Origin: Rhodospirillaceae bacterium
Lineage (GTDB): Bacteria; Pseudomonadota; Alphaproteobacteria; UBA11136
Assembly: GCA_002686135.1 (NCBI GenBank)
Contig: NZAO01000061.1
Span: 1-7,884 of the forward strand
Direction: 5' to 3'
DNA: 7,884 bases
The position numbers and the translations under genes were made by a program. This document shows, in pieces, positions 6,592 to 7,884 of the stretch (position 1 is the stretch's first letter; every line of letters starts with the position of its first letter). The notes below the pieces were generated by a model. The model did not search any database. It saw only the letters and a program-made list of their open reading frames with translations, and was not told the origin of the DNA.

Positions 6592-6620
6592 GTTATAAGC
6601 GGCAACGCCCCGCCACGCAA
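6592..6620 (-). promoter_or_regulatory. Sigma70-type promoter for the glycan operon
   Basis: Read on the minus strand, TTGCGT (6620-6615) is followed after exactly 17 nt by TATAAC (6597-6592). These match the -35 and -10 consensus at 4 of 6 and 5 of 6 positions. It faces the GT9 gene at the head of the minus-strand cluster, in the 109-nt gap to the divergent ygfZ. The -10 ends only 8 nt before the ATG at 6583, so a normal start of transcription would leave a leader of about 0-3 nt. No strong ribosome binding site precedes that ATG. The match is by eye only. Confidence 0.55.
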
Positions 6621-6692
6621 AGCCGCCCTTGCCAAAACCATCCTCCTCCCCTAACTGATAGAGGCTCTTTTGTTTCAACCGTGGAAGTTCTC

Positions 6693-7610
6693 ATGAGCGA
6701 TACCACCGCCATTCTTCTCGAAAACAGAGGCGTTCTTGCCGTAAGCGGTGGGGATGCGCGGGAGTTCCTTCAGGGACTGGTTTCCAACGACCTCAACCGA
6801 GTCTCACCCACACAAGCTGTCCACGCTGCCTTGTTAACGCCCCAGGGGCGTTATCTCCACGATTTCTTCATCGTCGAAAAAGACAGCAGGTTTCTTCTCG
6901 ACTGTGAGGTGGGACGCCGTGATGACCTCTTGAAGCGCCTGAAGATCTATATCCTGCGCTCGGAGGTAGAGTTGGCCGAGGTGTCTTCCGATTATGCCAT
7001 TGTCCTCTTTATGGGCAAGGACGCGAGTGAAAAACTGGGGCTTTCTGGAACTCCGGGCCAGGCTACGGCCTTCGGCGGCGGTGTAGCCTATGGCGATCCA
7101 CGGCTGGCAGAGCTGGGTGCGCGCGCCCTGCTGCCCTGCAACAAGGCCGAAGCGGCCCTGGAGGATGCCGGGTTCGCCCGCGGCGAGATGGAGGACTATG
7201 AGAGGCTGCGCCTGGAACTAGGGGTTCCAGACGGGTCGCGCGACATGGAGGTAGAAAAGGCCCTGTTGCTGGAGAACGGGTTCGACGGACTTCACGGCGT
7301 GGACTGGGAGAAAGGTTGTTACATGGGTCAGGAATTGACCGCCCGCACCAAGCATCGGGGGCTGGTGAAGAAGCGCCTGATGCCGGTGGCCGTGGACGGC
7401 CCCCTCCCCGCGCCTGGCACGCCGGTGATGCTGGGCGAAAGCGAAGCGGGAACCGTGAAATCGGGGCTGGACACTTGCGCGCTGGCCCTGCTCCGGCTTG
7501 AAGCGGTGGAGAGCGCGCAGACCCAAGGTGAGACGTTGACGGCCGGAGAGGCGCGGCTAACACCGCAACAACCCCATTGGATGAAATTTGAAACGACGGA
7601 AGAGGCCTGA
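6693..7610 (+). CDS. ygfZ: YgfZ/GcvT-domain folate-binding protein, iron-sulfur cluster maintenance, 305 aa
   Basis: YgfZ proteins bind tetrahydrofolate and support assembly or repair of certain Fe-S enzymes such as MiaB; they share the GcvT fold but are not glycine-cleavage enzymes. Seen here: VLAVSGGDAREFLQGLVSNDLN (14-35) and ALLTPQGRYLHDFFI (46-60), the GcvT-like entry; YERLRLELGVPDGSRDM (169-185); and the signature KGCYMGQELTAR (207-218), whose Cys209 in K-G-C-Y-x-G-Q-E defines the family. A C-terminal barrel segment (RLMPVAVDG, then GESEAGTVKS) follows. The frame is open upstream to 6504, but that part is only the reverse of the GT9 gene. The ATG at 6693 has GGAAG at 6682-6686 and gives MSDTTAILLENRGVLAVSG, the usual family start. 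It is divergent from the glycan operon. No clear promoter was found for it. Confidence 0.93.
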   Translation: MSDTTAILLENRGVLAVSGGDAREFLQGLVSNDLNRVSPTQAVHAALLTPQGRYLHDFFIVEKDSRFLLDCEVGRRDDLLKRLKIYILRSEVELAEVSSDYAIVLFMGKDASEKLGLSGTPGQATAFGGGVAYGDPRLAELGARALLPCNKAEAALEDAGFARGEMEDYERLRLELGVPDGSRDMEVEKALLLENGFDGLHGVDWEKGCYMGQELTARTKHRGLVKKRLMPVAVDGPLPAPGTPVMLGESEAGTVKSGLDTCALALLRLEAVESAQTQGETLTAGEARLTPQQPHWMKFETTEEA

Positions 7611-7616
7611 GCCGCT

Positions 7617-7697
7617 TTAACCGTTGCGGATGCGGCCCGAGACCCTGGGCGAAACCGTGCCGTGGCGGGCCAGATAGACCATGAGCGCCTGGGCCAT
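7617..7697 (-). CDS. Doubtful 26-codon ORF directly after glyS
   Basis: The ATG lies 4 nt after the glyS stop with AAGG and GGA just upstream, so it could be translated as part of the glyS message. The product begins MAQALMVYLARHG and ends VSGRIRNG; it is basic and has no recognised domain. The LARHG piece resembles the phosphoglycerate-mutase RHG motif only by chance at this length. It fills most of the space between glyS and the convergent ygfZ. It may be a stump of a former downstream gene or just non-coding DNA. Confidence 0.2.
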   Translation of the reverse strand: MAQALMVYLARHGTVSPRVSGRIRNG

Positions 7698-7701
7698 GGT
7701 C

Positions 7702-7884
7702 CTACCTTTCGATCTTGGAGAAATCGGCCACCGCCCCCATGACCGCACCGATACGGGAGAGCAGCTTGAGCCGGTTGGCGCGCAGGGCCGCATCCTCGCA
7801 ATTGATGGTGACGTGGTCGAAGAAGGTGTCCACGGAGGGGCGTAATGTAGCCATGGCGGTCATGGTGGCGGTAAAATCCTCGGC
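7702..7884 (-). CDS. glyS: Glycyl-tRNA synthetase beta subunit, C-terminal 60 residues, 5' part outside window
   Basis: The bacterial alpha2-beta2 GlyRS charges tRNA-Gly with glycine; the beta chain binds the tRNA. Only the C-terminal end of its anticodon-binding helical domain is present. The frame, open to the window edge, reads [21 protein letters not shown] followed by [20 protein letters not shown] and ends in VADFSKIER. The patterns 'L-x-P-x-V-D-x-F-F-D-x-V-x-(V/I)-N', 'R-x-N-R-L-x-L-L' and 'ADFSKIE' are the characteristic end of GlyS. The stop is TAG at 7704-7702. It is convergent with ygfZ. The rest of the gene, and glyQ if linked, would lie beyond the right edge. Confidence 0.93.
   Translation of the reverse strand, partial: AEDFTATMTAMATLRPSVDTFFDHVTINCEDAALRANRLKLLSRIGAVMGAVADFSKIER

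Noticed and set aside
6599..6626. Inverted repeat GCGGC/GCCGC across the divergent promoter region
   Set aside because: Five base pairs with an 18-nt loop is expected by chance in GC-rich DNA; no operator symmetry beyond it.
6629..6660. Possible plus-strand promoter for ygfZ (TTGCCA, then CTGATA or TAACTG)
   Set aside because: At 17 nt spacing the -10 (TAACTG) matches poorly; the better-looking CTGATA is 20 nt away. Not strong enough to list.
6504..6692. N-terminal extension of ygfZ up to an ATG at 6504
   Set aside because: This part is the complement of the conserved GT9 N-terminus and the promoter; the YgfZ family start fits ATG 6693, which has GGAAG in front.
7611..7670. Terminator hairpin between ygfZ and glyS
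   Set aside because: Only short GC stems (GCCGC/GCGGC, GCCC/GGGC) without a T-run; cannot be supported.

Overview
The window looks like chromosomal DNA of a GC-rich alphaproteobacterium, probably in or near the Rhodospirillales. This is inferred from base composition, the style of the asparagine-synthase-like and LPS-type glycosyltransferase genes, and the glyS C-terminus; no marker here fixes a genus. The window holds one cell-envelope glycan cluster between housekeeping genes and a patch of small, poorly conserved genes.

Region 1 (1-900, + strand): the 3' end of a Sel1-repeat protein gene, then a 46-codon ORF coupled to it through an ATGA overlap, then a 93-residue protein with one N-terminal membrane segment. 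Between this gene and the asnB stop lies a degraded patch. On the minus strand it encodes what looks like the first ~30 residues of a LysE/RhtB-type exporter, starting 9 nt after the asnB stop. On the plus strand a 45-codon ORF with a good ribosome binding site runs through the same DNA. I read this as a rearrangement scar.

Region 2 (901-6583, - strand): in transcription order, a GT9 (heptosyltransferase-type) gene, a WaaE-like GT2 gene, two GT4 genes and an asparagine-synthase-like amidotransferase gene. The last four overlap by 1-4 nt and must be translationally coupled. The first is separated from the second by 88 nt carrying a 14-codon leader ORF whose stop overlaps the GT2 start. A well-spaced sigma70-type promoter (TTGCGT-N17-TATAAC) sits directly in front of the GT9 start, so close that the transcript would be almost leaderless. 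Together the genes look like a pathway for building an LPS core or related surface oligosaccharide, with the amidotransferase perhaps amidating a sugar acid or other acceptor rather than making free asparagine.

Region 3 (6693-7884): a divergently transcribed ygfZ (folate-binding, Fe-S maintenance), then, convergent with it, a 26-codon ORF and the 3' end of glyS (glycyl-tRNA synthetase beta chain).

I do not see a previously undescribed defence, mobile or RNA system here. The most unusual items are the LysE scar with its reading frame on the opposite strand, the near-leaderless promoter, the 14-codon coupled leader, and the NAE (instead of NGE) glutaminase motif of the AsnB-like enzyme.
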